From Nemertoderma westbladi (lineage: Eukaryota > Xenacoelomorpha > Nemertodermatida > Nemertodermatidae), in assembly GCA_032718475.1 (NCBI GenBank), contig JAUCBJ010004697.1, positions 1 to 30,495 of the forward strand: a DNA stretch of 30,495 nucleotides, given 5' to 3'. Made by a program: the position numbers and the translations under genes. Every line of letters begins with the position of its first letter. Position 1 is the stretch's first letter. This document shows positions 8,596-20,020 of this stretch, one piece after another. The notes beneath the pieces are model-generated. The model searched no databases. It saw only the letters and a program-made list of their open reading frames with translations, and was not told where the DNA came from.

Positions 8596-11243
8596 GTGAG
8601 TATTTGCGGATTGTGCACCGTTAAACAACCATGTGCAGTTCCACAACTACGGATTGTGCGCCGGTGCTGAACAATTTAATTTTTGTTAATTACATTTTGT
8701 GGGAATGCTTTTGGGAACCGGTGCTCAAATTTATTATTATTGTATTTATAAAACAATGGAGAACCACCATGAAAAACCGCATCCCAATAGACAATAGCTC
8801 CGTCCAGTCCAGAGATAGTGGTTTGAATTTTATAAAAATTGTATATATTTTTTTATGATTTTACTCTTTACAGGAAACAATTTTCAAAACTGTACCAATA
8901 ATTATCCCATCACATTAGTAAATGACTTTTGGCCACTTACAAAATTTCAGGTGGCTACAGGGTTTTTTTTCAAAATGTTCACTGTGAAGAGTTTCTAAAC
9001 GGTTAGAAAAAATTTAGAAAATCGAATTTTGTTTAGGAAACCAAAATATTTTTCTCAATGCCCGAATGAATTGAGAAAGTGAAAAGTAGGCCATGAAATA
9101 CTGCTGTATTGCTTGTTTTTTACTTAATTTTATCATACGGTAAATCCTGCACCTAATATATCCAAATATTCAACTAATTAGGCGCCACTACTGTATTTAA
9201 TGCCGCTTTGGTAAACTGAAGCGAATCTATTGGGAAGGAATACGTGTACGTACGTACACGTACAATATCATTGGTCATGGTCACAGTAGAAAGGGCCAAC
9301 AAAGAAAAAATATGATATTGGGTTAAATTCGTTTAATGTTTTTGTTGTTGAAATTAAATTAAATAATTAAATGCTTATATTATGTTTCTTGTGCGTAATA
9401 AACTGGAGGGAAATTTGATTATCACAATGTATAGATAAGTCTACCGTACCGGTATGTCAAATATCACAATCCCTGACTATTCACTGATTTGTCCTATTTT
9501 TACAATAATTATCTGACATTTCAGCGCCCCTGGGTGGGAGCACCCGGGGGAACGTCCCCCCCCCCCCCCCCCCCTTCGCTACGCCTCTGGCACTTGATCC
9601 CTTTCTACTACGTATGCGACCGACTGGTAATTGTACCTAAAACCTAATCAACACAACACCAGCCATTATTTTTCATAAGTTTCCTTGAAAATTGCGAAAG
9701 AGATTTTATGCTCGAATTTGTTCATGTAATCCGCCATTCTGATTCCACAAAACAGGTTGAGAAGAAATATCAATAAGTCAAATAGGAGTTGGTAGAAATG
9801 AAGCTGATGGAGATTCAAGGATTCGATTTTGGTTAATGAACAATGAAAAATTAAATATGGCTGATGTTAAATTCTGATTCATAGGTGTTCTTATTTCAAT
9901 CTCTGTGTAGCAAAATTTATAATTTTAAATTTGTTATTTTCAATATTTAGTTTTAGAAATATTTCTAAACAAGTTTAAAAAATTTAGAAATCATTATTTA
10001 CTTTTATAAACCCGGGGGCGGGCGACAAGATATACTATAACTAACGTGTTAACTCATAGAGTATGAATTATTATTACCGATAAGAATATCTAATTGTAAA
10101 TGTTTTTTGTAAGTTATGGTCTGGTCTTCTAATTAGCAAATGTTTCATATCTTTAGGCCTCCTCTCTTTTTCTTTGCCTTTGTTTTCGCTCAGCATAAAT
10201 TTATGCAGAAAACTGTTCAAACCGTCTTAAAATATTTTTATTTTTCAAATAGTGACGGGATTTAATTAATAATTGAATTTCATTGATCGGTTTATATTTT
10301 ATCTCTTTCGTGACATCGTCGCTCTGTGTGAATCTGCATTATTTAATCAAACAGATAAAATATAAACAAAATGGGTCGTCTATAAGGTCTCCTTCTCCTA
10401 CATGGCCGGCTATTCATTTGAATTATTATCAATTAAGTACAAACATTAGTCTTCTAATCGTCATCATACTCGTAATACTCATTATTTGGATCATGAAGGA
10501 CCCCCCGCCCCCCGCCCCGCCCCCTCCAAGGGTGAGGTGAGGGGGGGGGGGGGGGGGGTCCAATGTCCACAGTACATCATTATATTCGGACTAAACTTGT
10601 GGGTGGCCTCTGTCACATTAATGTAATTTAAGTGCCTCTAAATTAACTTTCCTTCAGCTACTAGCGACTGTAACTAAATTTAAACCCCCTGCCTGACCCC
10701 CTGACACCCTCTCCATGACAACCTATGGCTGTACGGTTTTTGATATTGATTGAGATGCTCCAAACAGCATTAAACACATCGAGAGAGTGCGCGCATTCTT
10801 CCAGAAGCTGGGGTGGGTGGGGCGTGAGCAATTATATACTTATCTACCACTGCTAATATAAAACGCGTTAACCCCCCCCCCCCCCCCCCCCCCCATCTCG
10901 CACACAGTGACACGTCGCTTCCATTGGTAGCCGTATTCGTTTATTTGCAATGGGCCAACCATACAATGTGTCGAGGAGTTAGTGCAGTACGGCAGCTCAC
11001 CTTCGTGTTTCTTCCTTTTTATGTAAGTACATTGGGAGCGATTTGGACCATGGGCTCAACTGTTCTGGTTCTACACCTATTGGAACCGTTTTCCACTGCC
11101 CTTATCAAGACCTCCCGCCCCTTCGTAATTAATCAACATTTTTTTTTATTGTGCTTCAATAAAAAAATGATAAACTAATTTTATGTAAAGTCGAATATCA
11201 GCAATTCCGGAATACCAACAGTAACTTCATCGTTTACTTTCAG
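8596..11243 (+). other. Intron 3 of GAPVD1
   Basis: Donor GTGAGT, acceptor TTTCAG. It is AT-rich with no gene. Visible features are a perfect 22-bp palindrome at 9241-9262 (TACGTGTACGT and complement), two related segments with TTTCTAAAC and AAAATTTAGAAA (8993-9020 and 9965-9992), a 19-base C run (9556-9574), a C-rich/G-rich pair at 10500-10560 and a 23-base C run (10872-10894). Confidence 0.85.
10499..10560. repeat. C-rich tract facing an 18-base G run (possible long G:C hairpin)
   Basis: GGACCCCCCGCCCCCCGCCC-type sequence at 10499-10526 is followed after about 14 bases by G18 (10541-10558) and TCC. The two arms can pair through most of their length. The 10-mer CCGCCCCGCC region resembles GC-box sequence, but its position deep in an intron argues against a promoter. 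Confidence 0.5.
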
Positions 11244-12173
11244 GTTCTGGACAAACTGGATGATAAAACTTCGATTGAGTCTCCCGTCGAACCGCAGTCA
11301 GAAGCTGGGTTTCCGGAATCCGTGGCGGAAGCTGATCGGCAGTCCGACTGCTCACCCTTGGAGCGGAGGTCCGAGGGTTCGGGTGGGGGTAGTGCTGCTG
11401 GATTCCCGGACAGTGGGGTGGCATTCCCGGACACTGGAGCAGAGTTCCCGGACCCCGGAACTGGGTTCCCGGACACCGGACCCGTGTTCCCGGACACCGG
11501 AACTGGATTCCCGGACACCGGAGCCGGGTTCCCGGATACCGGTATAGGATTCCCGGACAGCGTCGCAGCCGGGCCGGACGGCCCCAGTTCGACGACGATC
11601 GCCGCAACTCCGGCTCCGCGCGAGAAAGTGATCCGATTTTCGACGTCGGACACCTTGCTGGATCCCATGGAAACCGGCGACTCGGAGGCTGCGGGCAGCG
11701 AGCCCGCGAGTTTCTCGCTCTGCAGTCTGGAAGACGACGAAGAGTTGGCGAGGAACTCGGAAGGTCGGAGTACGCCGCGCTCCATGGTTACCAGCGACGA
11801 CGGGATCGATCCATCCGACCCCCCGGCCTCGTTCCGCCGCCCCAAAACGCAACGCGCCGCTCCCAATAACAACATCAACGACCTACTGGGGAAGTTCGAG
11901 GTGAAAACCATGTTGGATATGAAGGAAGAGGAGAAGCGACAGCGGGGCGACGCGGACGGGATGAGCGATACGTGGAGTACCGACGTGTTAGGGAGCGATT
12001 CGGAGGCGCCCCCGGAAGAAGGAGTCCGGGAACGGCTGTCCGAGATCGTAGAGGATCCCGTGGGGGAGTACAAGCTGATGATGGACGTGGACGCCGGGCT
12101 GGGGGAGACCGCCAGCGAGACGTGGTCCGTCGATGTGGTCGCATCGGAGTGCGAACCCGATAGGATGCTCGAG
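11244..12173 (+). CDS. GAPVD1: GAPVD1 exon 4: disordered linker with 7-residue repeats and SETWS-type motifs (residues 492-801)
   Basis: The acceptor is TTTCAG (11238-11243) and the donor is GAG followed by GTAGGT. The 310 residues are low in hydrophobics and rich in Ser, Gly, Pro, Asp and Glu, so probably disordered. Residues 545-600 are eight tandem copies of a 7-residue unit (FPDTGxG type). Near the end two related motifs appear, DTWSTDVLGSD (733-743) and SETWSVDVV (782-790). This paired SETWS/DTWS motif recurs in the vertebrate protein, which confirms both identity and frame. A KFEV block (near residue 710) also matches the family. Long open frames in other frames here are compositional shadows. 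Confidence 0.92.
11403..11570 (+). repeat. Coding minisatellite, 8 copies of a 21-bp unit in exon 4
   Basis: Units start at 11403, 11424, 11445, 11466, 11487, 11508, 11529 and 11550 with TTCCCGGACACCGGA or close variants. Each encodes seven residues of the FPDTGxG type. Because 21 is a multiple of three, copy-number changes keep the frame. The region is likely flexible. Confidence 0.92.
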
Positions 12174-13529
12174 GTAGGTGGACCTTGTTGGTCTAACGTC
12201 AGCCGTTTGTTGATTTAGTTTTGTAGGATTTCGTATCAGTCAGAAGAAGTACCGTAAATAACTATTAATTAACTTAATTTTGTAAAATTTGGCGTTCTGA
12301 CCCGAGCGTGATTATTATACTAGCGGTGTTATAGAAAATAATCAGGGTTATGATTTGCTACTATAAAGTACGTTTGATTTTATAAACTTTTTTGCTGTTC
12401 TAGAAAAAGTTATTGTAAATAAATTATATCTAACACAGAGTGAACTGATTCAATTTATATATCTATTAGAAAACATTAGAAACACCATTGAAAGTTGGAA
12501 GGCCCATCAAAAAGATTCATAGGTTGTACTTGAACATGAACATAGTAACATAGACAATATTCTTGTTATTAGTTGGTCATTGTAAAAACTCCAAAAAGCG
12601 CAACTTGTATCCGAAATTTAAAAGTTGGTCAAATAGGCAATGTATCTTATACGTAAACGTTACCAATTTTATAGCACCTCGAAAATTGAGTTCATGATCT
12701 TCATTTTTATATTTTTTTTCTGAGTTGGTGTTACATTCTTGGCGATAGCTTCGCCGTAGGGAGATTATATGGTCAGGTCACATCAATTGGTTATAGAAAG
12801 CTCATGAAATTATCTTCGAATTGGCCTCGAAATTGAACCACAAAACCTAATCTACTATTACCAGTGATCCTTCAAAGTTCGGCAATATTTTATGAGAAAA
12901 TCAATATTTTCAAACCCCATTCTACTATAATATAAACAGCAAAAATACAAATGAAAATATGATTACTTGTTATTGCTAATTGTTATAACTAAAGTATGTT
13001 GTTGGGTTTATCAAGAGCTACAAAACAAGCCCAAGATTGTCGTTTTCGTTCACGCAATCAAATGATATGAACATTTAAAGTTTTTGCTAAACTTTTGCCC
13101 GTTTAAAGTGCCAGTGACCAGTTATATTTCTGTTCAGAGGTGCAAAAATGTCAACTTTCTAAACCTCAGACAATATTTCTAGAACTGTAAATTATTGATA
13201 TAAGTAGAGAAAATATTTGTTAGACGAAAAAGTGGCCGTTTTCTAAACTCGTTTCTGTTCATTCCACTAGGAGTTTAAAATTAATAAAGCAAAGATTTGT
13301 TATTTTTGTAATAATTTTACGCAGTTTTATTTGAAACTCAATACTTTTTTAAAAAATACGTCCAGAAGTAAATAATAGTAAAAGGATCGTATACATAGTA
13401 ACTTAAAGTGGTTATTTTCTGGCAAACGACATTCATTGTTGTCATCATGTCATCATTTTAATTCATGTAGAATGGGGCGATTAATTAACCAGCAATTAAT
13501 AATTATAAAAAGGATTCTTTGATGTTTAG
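12174..13529 (+). other. Intron 4 of GAPVD1
   Basis: Donor GTAGGT, acceptor GATGTTTAG. AT-rich. I see no gene, array or clear TIR pair. A short hairpin (GGCGATAGCTTCGCC, 12741-12755) is the only structure noted. Confidence 0.8.
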
Positions 13530-14551
13530 GTGGAGGCTGAAGAGTTTTCCTTCTCTGATTCAGCTACCGGGATCACCGTGGATAGCAGCCCGATCAAGTG
13601 TCAGGAGGCCTTGGAGGATCTGGTCCCACGTTCCGCGCCTCATAGGGAACGCGCTGTCGCGTCCACCGTTCCCCCTGACAATGCGTCCGATACCACCTAC
13701 AGTTGCGTCAGTTCAACCTCCGACGCAACATTCAGTTCGAGGTCCGACGCTGTTCCCATAGCGACGCCCCAGCCGGTAGCAGCCACCAACGATAAACTCA
13801 ACCTCTATCATTTACTGGGGGCCAAACCCAAAGTTCCGGTTGAGCCCACTAGGCGGCCTCGCGCAGCCAGCGGAATCTGCGGGGCGTTCCCGGTGATTGT
13901 CGCTAACCCGTTGCCCAGGGCGACCGCGGTACACAACCGGGAGCCAATCAGCGAGGCTCCCCGACCCGCCGACCCCTCCCAACTCGGCGACTTCGACCCG
14001 CTGCTCTCCGACTCCCCCTCACGTTGTAGGGCGGAGTCTTCTCGTAACCGTGGCAACTGGGTGCAGTTCGACGCGGATCCCCTTAGCGGCGGGATGGGAA
14101 ATCTATCTGTCAACGGTTTCCCAGGCGACCAGGCCGGCGGGTATTCGCAATCGCGTGTCGCCACACCCCCTAGCGGAGTCATGACGAAACCTACGATTAA
14201 GGTGTCGGTGGAAGCCAACCAGACAGGTCAGCCACAATCGATTACAGACCAACTGATCCAGAGTTCTACAGACCACCCCAAACCGATTACAGACCAACTG
14301 ATCCAGAGTTCCACAGACCACCCCAAACCGATTACAGACCAACTGATCCAGAGTTCTACAGACCAGCCCAGACCGATTACAGACCAACTGATCCAGAGTT
14401 CCACAGACCACCCCAAACCGATTACAGACCAACTGATCCACACAGCGCGTAGATCAACGATCGCGAGATCAGATAAGATTAGCTCCGAGGGCCGTTTGGG
14501 TGCGGAGGAAGAGGATTCTGGGAAGGACCCGTGGTGGAAACGGAAGATAAG
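13530..14551 (+). CDS. GAPVD1: GAPVD1 exon 5: disordered linker with 15-residue repeats and PWW motif (residues 802-1142)
   Basis: The exon starts after GATGTTTAG (acceptor AG at 13528-13529). It ends at 14551 with AG of a split codon, followed by GTAAGC, a strong donor. It continues the low-complexity linker. Residues 1039 to about 1104 consist of four copies plus a partial fifth of a 15-residue unit (ITDQLIQSSTDHPKP). The exon closes with DPWWKRK (1134-1140), matching the conserved basic PWW(R/K)K motif that precedes the folded C-terminal part of GAPVD1. Function of the linker: in this family it contacts endocytic adaptors. That is family knowledge, not visible here. Confidence 0.92.
14238..14440 (+). 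repeat. Coding minisatellite, 45-bp units in exon 5
   Basis: Units start at 14239, 14284, 14329 and 14374, with a partial fifth from 14419. They begin CGATTACAGACCAACTGATC. Copies differ at only a few bases, so the expansion is recent. Each adds 15 residues (ITDQLIQSSTDHPKP). The fourth-to-fifth boundary flows into unrelated sequence at HTARRS. Confidence 0.93.
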
Positions 14552-14917
14552 GTAAGCGGGCAGCGGGAACTGTATCATCTGTAACACATCAGCCTAGGGC
14601 GTACCTTACTGTATTTCTGCACGTAATGCATGATATACAAACTAGTGTTTTATCATTATGTAAATGTGTAAGTATAACACAGTTTTTGGGCAACTTTATC
14701 TCACTTTATTTCACACTGCACTGGTAAAATATAATAACATATAATTATATTAAAATAAATTTATATAGTTGTTTACTGGGCTTGTATTCTGTCATATTAA
14801 TGGAAATGACAATCGGCAATCGAGAAAATCAGTACCAGTGCCTTCACAATCTTTAGGAAGGTCTGTCTAGACAACCTACTTTCCTCGGTACTGCTCAGAC
14901 CTCGTCTGCTACCTGGT

Positions 14918-15406
14918 TTGGTTACTTGCTTGTTAGCGGAAGTACGAACTCTGGGTCTGGATCAATTGTTAGAACCATCCGAGAGATTAGCTGAAAAACC
15001 TGTTTGTTTCAAATTCGATCCTATCGAACCATCTTTCAACAGACTCCGATTTCATTATTTTATCTTATGGCACCGTAGCATTCAACATTTTACTGCTAAT
15101 GATCATCGTTGCGCCATTATATCACGTGACCGCTGCTGATTTTGTGTGTCCCGATCGCATCTGTTGCCCGCAGCTGGTGAGCGTTGCGAATATTACCAAC
15201 TTATGCCAAAGGAACCCATTCATTGCCCTTCATGTCACATAGCTGACCAACACATAATCTTTGCTTGCCTACAGTTTATGCTACAATGTGAACTCCGTTA
15301 ACTAAATGGGCCATGAGAGTAAAGACTGTACGTATATTCCTAACAAATATTGAGAAAGATGATGAAATCAACATTAGGAAATACATTCGAGCACGAACTA
15401 TTTAAA
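14918..15406 (+). pseudogene. Probable LINE remnant: RNase H-like/3' zinc-motif end
   Basis: One frame (with a stop at 15137-15139) encodes EPIHCPSCHIADQHIIFACL near 15208-15267, a Cys-x2-Cys ... His-x4-Cys arrangement typical of the C-terminal end of non-LTR retrotransposon ORF2 proteins. Shortly after, a shifted frame reads EINIRKYIRARTI and stops at 15403-15405, resembling the usual end of such proteins. Several stops and at least one frameshift mean it is dead. The assignment rests on short motifs only. Confidence 0.4.
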
Positions 15407-15508
15407 TGCTATTTATATTTATATACTTGCTGACTATTTACCATGGTCCTTCGGGTTTTACAATTAACATGTTCGCGTTATTTTCATTTATGTAGCGGGC
15501 ATGTATTA

Positions 15509-15905
15509 ATTTATTATAGGAAGGGATCTTGGGGTCTTAGCCTCGAATGATAAGTTTATTTTACCGAAAATAACCGAAACAATTTTAACGAAAAAATACT
15601 CCATATCTCAAGAACCTTTGGCCTAGTGGTTGTAGTCTCGGCTTCCACCTCGAGGTCCCAGGTTCGAATCCGACACCACGCTGATGAGACCCAGTAAGGT
15701 CGAAACGCGTACGTGGTTTGGAGAGATATGAGATATTAATTTCAAGAAAAAATTACGCGATTCCTAAATTTGTACACTACCCGGTTAAAAAGTACGCATG
15801 TGATGGGATTAGTCCTACAATTGCGCCAATAAAAGATAAGTTATTTTCGGTAAAATAAACTTATCATTCGAGGCTAAGACCCCAAGATCCCTTCCTATAA
15901 TAAAT
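15509..15905. mobile_element. 397-bp element with perfect 65-bp terminal inverted repeats
   Basis: 15509-15573 and 15841-15905 are exact reverse complements over all 65 bases by my reading (ends ATTTATTATAGGAAGGGATC). The 267-bp interior contains a tRNA-like promoter block. Perfect arms suggest recent insertion, recent gene conversion or foldback growth. The AT-rich flanks make the target duplication ambiguous. Confidence 0.85.
15612..15678 (+). ncRNA. tRNA-like pol III promoter block (SINE-type head) inside the 397-bp element
   Basis: An A-box match TGGCCTAGTGGTTG (15619-15632) and an exact B-box GGTTCGAATCC (15661-15671) are spaced as in tRNA genes. The predicted acceptor and T stems pair poorly and the anticodon stem has a mismatch, so this is not a functional tRNA. 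It looks like the tRNA-derived head of a SINE. A GATGAGACCCAGTAAGGTCG segment follows, as in the body of many SINEs. Confidence 0.6.
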
Positions 15906-16460
15906 GTATAATAACAAACACCTCGAAAAATACAGCTTGCCAACACATTGTTACTATCAATAATATATTAATTTAATAAACTCTATGAATATGAAAATTC
16001 TAAAACGACCAGCGGACCATATAACCACAATTCTGAAATCCGAAACCCCCCAAAACTCATGTGCAGTTTTCCATTAATCTGACAATAAAATGTGTTTCTC
16101 TGGCTATAAAGGCCTCCTGAAGTTCAAAGAATTGAATTATTTGGCTTCAGGTAGAGTTCCTGACAGCCTAGGGGCAACTTCTGTGCTTCTGACTAAGGAC
16201 CCCGCGAAGCAACGGCACTATTCCTGAGCGGTGCGCTGGTCGGTGTATATAAGTACGAGCCTGAAAATGATTCTGAGAGTATTCTGACTAAGGGTGCTGT
16301 GAAGGATAGGCCCTAGGGACAAACCCCGAGCGGTGCAACCAGCAACCGGACGCAACCACCGCGGACTATACAGACAGCGCGGTCGGCGTTGAATGGAGCC
16401 ACTACGAGCCTGAAAGGGACTCATGACTGAAGCCACTCTACCCTCGCCAGTCACGACTGA

Positions 16461-17540
16461 CACAGACCGGACAGACGGGGTATTAAAAGAGAAAACCGAA
16501 AAGCCGGGAATATAACAATAGTTAATGATGCCACAGCCACATTCCAGGGAGAATCCTTAAACAGCCAGTTGAACACTGGGCCCAACATATACGGTACGCT
16601 GGTAGGCGTATTGTTACGATTCCGCGAGAAAAAGGTCACATTCACATGTGACATTAAAGCGATGTTCCATCGGTTCGGGGGGTAGAATGGGACATTCCGG
16701 ATGACATATTCCTGTTCAAATATACCCACGTTAATAGACACCTGACGAAAGGGATGTCTATCCGTGAAAAGCTCAATCTTTGTTTCATCCATTTGCATTT
16801 CCATGCAATCCATTTGTTTCATTTCACCCGTAATTCTGGCCGAGATGAATCTAATCAAGGAAATGTGGATCAATGGACTAGGATGGAATCATGAGTTACC
16901 CGAGTTATCGGTATTGCGAAAAAAAAAATGGGAGGTATGGGTAAATAACTTGGAACAGTTGAAACTCACGAGAGATCCACGCCCATGTTTCCGGACAAAC
17001 GACCGGGTGATATCTCTCAGCTACACATTTTCTCAAATGCGTCGAACACCGGGATAGGAGTTACTTGTCACATATCTACGGACGATCGACGAGGATGGCT
17101 AGATCGATATAAGTTTTGTATTTGCTAAAGCCAAAACATTGTCGGGAGAGTTCGTAGCAACGGTACTGAGACTGGAGATTCAAGTGACTGTATGGGCCGG
17201 TCGTCAGAACCGATTGATCCTCAGGGAGCTTCCGATCACGATCCAGTCGGAACATTTCCGGGTAAATTCCAGCATCGTACTCTACTACCTCCACTTACAA
17301 TCCCGACGACACACGACGTTTGTAGCGAACCGTGCCTCAGGGATTAAACAATAATGCACGGACAGAGAACAGTGGCACCATGTCGCAGGAAAACAGAACC
17401 CCGTAGACATCGCTAGCTGTCGAGCTACCCCACATCAATTGTAAAATTAATAGCCAGCTTGGAAGGCAAGTTTGGAAGGGCTGGAATTCCTCAGACAAGC
17501 CCATCTAAGATAGAGTGTTTTCGGAACAAGACAGTGGGAA
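16461..17540 (+). pseudogene. BEL/Pao LTR-retrotransposon pol remnant (reverse transcriptase to RNase H)
   Basis: One forward frame carries, in order, an RT block with GVLLRFREKKV and CDIKAMFH (about 16596-16670), the post-RT connection block with ISPVILAEMNLIKEMW and GLGWNHELPE (about 16822-16910), an RNase H-like block ending HTTFVANRAS (about 17310-17340) and QWHHVAGKQNPVDIAS (about 17369-17416). These motifs and their order are those of BEL/Pao pol. The RT catalytic Asp-Asp region is missing (a deletion after CDIKAMFH), and stops at 16683, 17055, 17352 and 17442 disable it. A WKGWNSS segment near 17477 in another frame fits the next part of pol. A minus-strand open frame at 16451-16873 is its shadow. 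Confidence 0.75.
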
Positions 17541-18726
17541 GTATACCGAAGATGACAAACAGATCCGGAAAGTTAAGGGAGCAAAGACCATGGATATCTA
17601 TATAGTTGTCTGACCGAGACTGCAAAGGACTCGAGCAGGTACTATACAATACACTGTCCAGCGCCAGTCCCTGATAATACGCCCCTACACTGAAAAAAGT
17701 AAGTGGTGGTATTTTGTTAAAAAACTGCCGGTTTGCAAGAACTACCTGGGGTTGTTTTGCAACGAAAACCACCGCAGGTTGTTTTTACAAACCGGCGGTA
17801 AATAGACATTGCCAAGAACTGGCAGTTGTGCAAACCGGGGGTTGATTATCTCTCGTAAAACCGGCGGTTCCATAACCCCCAGTTGTTTAGAACCTAAAAT
17901 TGCATTGTAAAACCTCTGGTATTTTATATCGCAAGGAACTGCCGGTTCCTCAGTTTCTGGTTTAACGCAAATTCCCGGTCGAATATTTAATCGGCATTTA
18001 TTAACCTATGGTTTACTGCTGGTAACTGGCGTTTCAACTATTTAAAACTGCCGGTTTTCTCAAAAAACCACAGGTAAAACGGCAACCAAATAAACCAGTT
18101 TTTACGAAACCGCCGTTTAATTAACAGTCAACTGGCGGTTTTATTTGAGAAAACTGGCGGTAATTTTAATAAACTGAGGCTTTAATTTATTTATAACCTA
18201 TGGTTATAAAAGAAAAACCCACGGTTAAAACGTACTAACCTGTGGTTATAAAGAGCAAAAAAAACCTATAAACCTGAAAATAATGTTTGGTTAGGAGCAC
18301 AGGACATGTACGGCACACATGAAGCTCAATGTTACAACATGGATATATTGGGAGAGGGGGGTGAAAGCCTACCTTATCTAATCCCTACATCCTACCCTAC
18401 GCTTACGGCCTATGGCCAATGCATACAATTAATACGCTTCATACATATTGGATTGGATACACACGGCTAAGTATATAGGAAAATATTTAATTCATTTAGA
18501 TTTATGGATATCCTAATTAATTCTAGTTGATGATCAACAAATAGTGTTTTGATTATTAATTTTAATATCATTTGTCTTCTTTTCAGCCATATTAGATAAT
18601 TCATTTCAATTAATTTATATAAATTAATTAATTTTAACCAAGTTTAATTAATAATTTAAAATTATGTTTTGATTTATATATATTTACTTTTTATATTTAC
18701 ATATACAAACTGGCAGTTATTAGTTT

Positions 18727-19410
18727 GTAAATCTGTGTGTGGTTCAATGATAAACTGGCAGTTATTATTGTAAATCTGTGGTTCTGTGATAAACTGGCAG
18801 TCATTAATGTAAATCTGTGGTTCTGTGATAAACTGGCAGTCATTATTGTAAATCTGTGGTTCTGTGATAAACTGGCAGTCATTAATGTAAATCTGTGGTT
18901 CTGTGATAAACTGGCAGTCATTATTGTAAATCTATGGTTCTGTGATAAACTGGCAGTTATTATTGTAAATCTGTGCTTCTGTGATAAACTGGCAGTCATT
19001 ATTGTAAATCTATGGTTCTGTGATAAACTGGCAGTTATTATTGTAAATCTGTGCTTCTGTGATAAACTGGCAGTCATTGTAAATCTGTGGTTCTGTGATA
19101 AACTGGCAGTCATTAATGTAAATCTGTGCTTCTGTGATAAACTGGCAGTCATTGTAAATCTGTGGTTCTGTGATAAACTGGCAGTCATTAATGTAAATCT
19201 GTGGTTCTGTGATAAACTGGCAGTCATTATTGTAAATCTATGGTTCTGTGATAAACTGGCAGTTATTATTGTAAATCTGTGGTTCTGTGATAAACTGGCA
19301 GTCATTATTGTAAATCTGTGGTTCTGTGATAAACTGGCAGTCATTAATGTAAATCTGTGGTTCTGTGATAAACTGGCAGTCATTGTAAATCTGTGGTTCT
19401 GTGATAAACT
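18727..19410. repeat. Tandem array, about 18 copies of a 39-bp unit (36-bp variants)
   Basis: The unit is GTAAATCTGTGGTTCTGTGA followed by TAAACTGGCAGTCATTAAT. Some copies lack three bases before the next GTAAAT. Since both lengths are multiples of three, open frames of over 250 codons exist on both strands, translating as 13-residue repeats. They carry no domain and I do not call a gene. Confidence 0.92.
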
Positions 19411-20020
19411 AAGAACCGACAGTTTGAATATAAGACCACCATTTTTACATTTCATAAAAACCGCCGGTTTGAAAACTACGTACGTGTTTATTAACAAGAA
19501 CCGATAGTTTGAATATAAGACCACCATTTTTACATTTCATAAAAACCGCCGGTTTGAAAACTACGTACGTGTTTATTAACAAGAACCGATAGTTTGAATA
19601 TAAGACCACCATTTTTACATTTCATAAAAACCGCCGGTTTGAAAACTACGTACGTGTTTATTTACACGAACCGACAGTTTGAATATAAGACCACCATTTT
19701 TACATTTCATAAAAACTGCCGGTTTGAAAACTACATACGTGTTTATTAACAAGAACCGACAGTTTGAATATAAGACCACCATTTTTACATTTCATAAAAA
19801 CCGCCGGTTTGAAAACTACATACGTGTTTATTAACAAGAACCGATAGTTTGAATATAAGACCACCATTTTTACATTTTATAAAAACCGCCGGTTTGAAAA
19901 CTACGTACGTGTTTATTAACAAGAACCAACAGTTTGAAAATAAAACCGCCATTTTTACATTTCATAAAAACCGCAGGTTTGAAAATTATATGTTTTCATC
20001 AATAAGAACCGCCAGTTTGA
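19411..20020. repeat. Tandem array, about 7 copies of an 85-bp unit
   Basis: Units start AAGAACCGACAGTTTGAATA at 19411, 19496, 19581, 19666, 19751, 19836 and 19921, spaced exactly 85 bp, with a diverged eighth from about 20004. Each contains AAACCGGCGG (as its complement CCGCCGGTTT) and, in most copies, the palindrome ACGTACGT. Confidence 0.92.

Noticed and set aside
11227-12144. Long minus-strand and alternate-frame open frames over exon 4 (and similar ones over exon 5)
   Set aside because: Shadows of GC-rich coding exons. The forward frame with matching splice sites and conserved GAPVD1 motifs explains the region.
15612-15678. Functional tRNA gene
   Set aside because: A and B boxes match, but the acceptor, anticodon and T stems do not pair well enough.
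16451-16873. 140-codon minus-strand open frame
   Set aside because: Antisense of the BEL/Pao RT remnant. The recognisable motifs are on the plus strand.
18697-19527. Long open frames on both strands in the 39-bp array (over 250 codons each)
   Set aside because: Unit lengths of 39 and 36 keep frame by arithmetic. No domain, signal peptide or codon pattern is seen, and the array lies inside a non-autonomous TIR element.
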